DNA of 51,243 bases, taken from NCBI GenBank assembly GCA_964406095.1, contig CAYOQJ010000052.1, positions 1 through 51,243 of the forward strand. The letters are read 5' to 3'. The DNA comes from M55B167 sp964406095. Its GTDB lineage: Bacteria; Verrucomicrobiota; Kiritimatiellia; RFP12; UBA1067. Shown here one piece after another: positions 51,070 to 51,243 of this stretch (within the stretch, counting starts at the first letter, position 1; each line of letters begins with the position of its first letter). The position numbers and the translations under genes are program-made. The notes under the pieces are model-generated. The model made no database searches. It had not been told where the DNA came from and was given only the letters and a program-made list of their open reading frames with translations.

Positions 51070-51204
51070 TCAACGTTCATTATCCAGCTTGTCTGAGATA
51101 TTTTCAAATGCCGTAAATAGGGTAAATGTTCGCCTTTTCCCATTACCGCGATGCGTAATATGATAGATAGCACCGGGAAACGCAACTCTCAATTTTCTAG
51201 CCAT
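51070..51204 (-). pseudogene. REP-associated tyrosine transposase (RAYT), N-terminal fragment
   Basis: A 44-codon frame on the minus strand starts MARKLRVAFPGAIYHITHRG, the hallmark N-terminus of IS200-like REP-associated transposases (MARxLRxEFPGAxYHVxxRGN, containing the HxH-type metal site). After about residue 24 the sequence loses similarity and a stop follows at 51070. Full-length proteins have about 200-300 residues. It is a decayed remnant beside the group II intron remnant; the far side may continue beyond the window. Confidence 0.65.
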
Positions 51205-51243
51205 GATAAAAGAATATCAGAAAGCAAAAACACCCGTTAATTG

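Overview
The window reads as a chromosomal segment of a Gram-negative, probably anaerobic or fermentative bacterium. Tol/Ton-type envelope genes, a Tad (Flp) pilus locus, a HydG-like radical SAM enzyme, an L-sorbose-1-phosphate-reductase-like dehydrogenase, a MurU-AmgK-type fusion and clean class A RNase P RNA are all present. The gene styles resemble the PVC superphylum (Lentisphaerae/Kiritimatiellae/Verrucomicrobia). That placement is an inference from sequence style; no rRNA or other phylogenetic marker was analysed. Base composition looks even and gene packing is tight. Mobile debris sits only at the two ends.

Layout. 1-390: internally deleted IS3-like element with 24/25-nt inverted repeats. 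495-2217: leuA behind a leucine-rich leader peptide and a terminator hairpin, so probably ribosome-mediated attenuation. 2322-4724: an EIIA-CBS regulator and an ArsB/NhaD-type permease, closed by a terminator shared with a convergent Gfo/Idh/MocA oxidoreductase. 6147-14078 (+): zinc-ribbon coiled-coil protein, rnpB, exbB/exbD/tonB-like genes, thrS (no TGS domain), infC (AUC start), dinB, trmJ. 14110-16009 (-): ruvA and a SorE-like dehydrogenase. 16160-26496 (+): a membrane/helical-repeat protein, a nucleotidyltransferase-kinase fusion that looks like a fused MurU-AmgK, a 703-residue protein I cannot place, hslO, an aldo/keto reductase, comEC, and a flavin disulfide oxidoreductase. 26524-33904 (-): trmL, an ABC exporter pair, a membrane-anchored protein, a HydG-like radical SAM enzyme, a UDP-glucuronate-decarboxylase-like protein, zwf.

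34248-42433 (-) is a compact Tad-type locus: two small Flp-like pilins, two TadE-like proteins, a TadG-like protein, a secreted unknown, CpaB, an FHA-TadA fusion ATPase and one TadB/C protein. The secretin, TadZ, prepilin peptidase and second TadC-type protein are not in the window. 42573-50452 (-) is a complete tryptophan operon, trpE-G-D-C-F-aroG-B-A, with a DAHP synthase inside it and a strong sigma70-type promoter at its head. The right end (about 50584-51204) holds a group II intron remnant (DV/DVI plus the last part of its reverse transcriptase) and a truncated REP-associated tyrosine transposase.

The parts most worth a second look are the leu leader, the MurU-AmgK fusion coupled to an unknown 703-residue protein, the HydG paralogue with a broken auxiliary-cluster motif, the Tad locus with four pseudopilin-like proteins and an FHA-fused motor, and the deleted mobile elements. 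No tRNA, rRNA, CRISPR array or prophage was seen.
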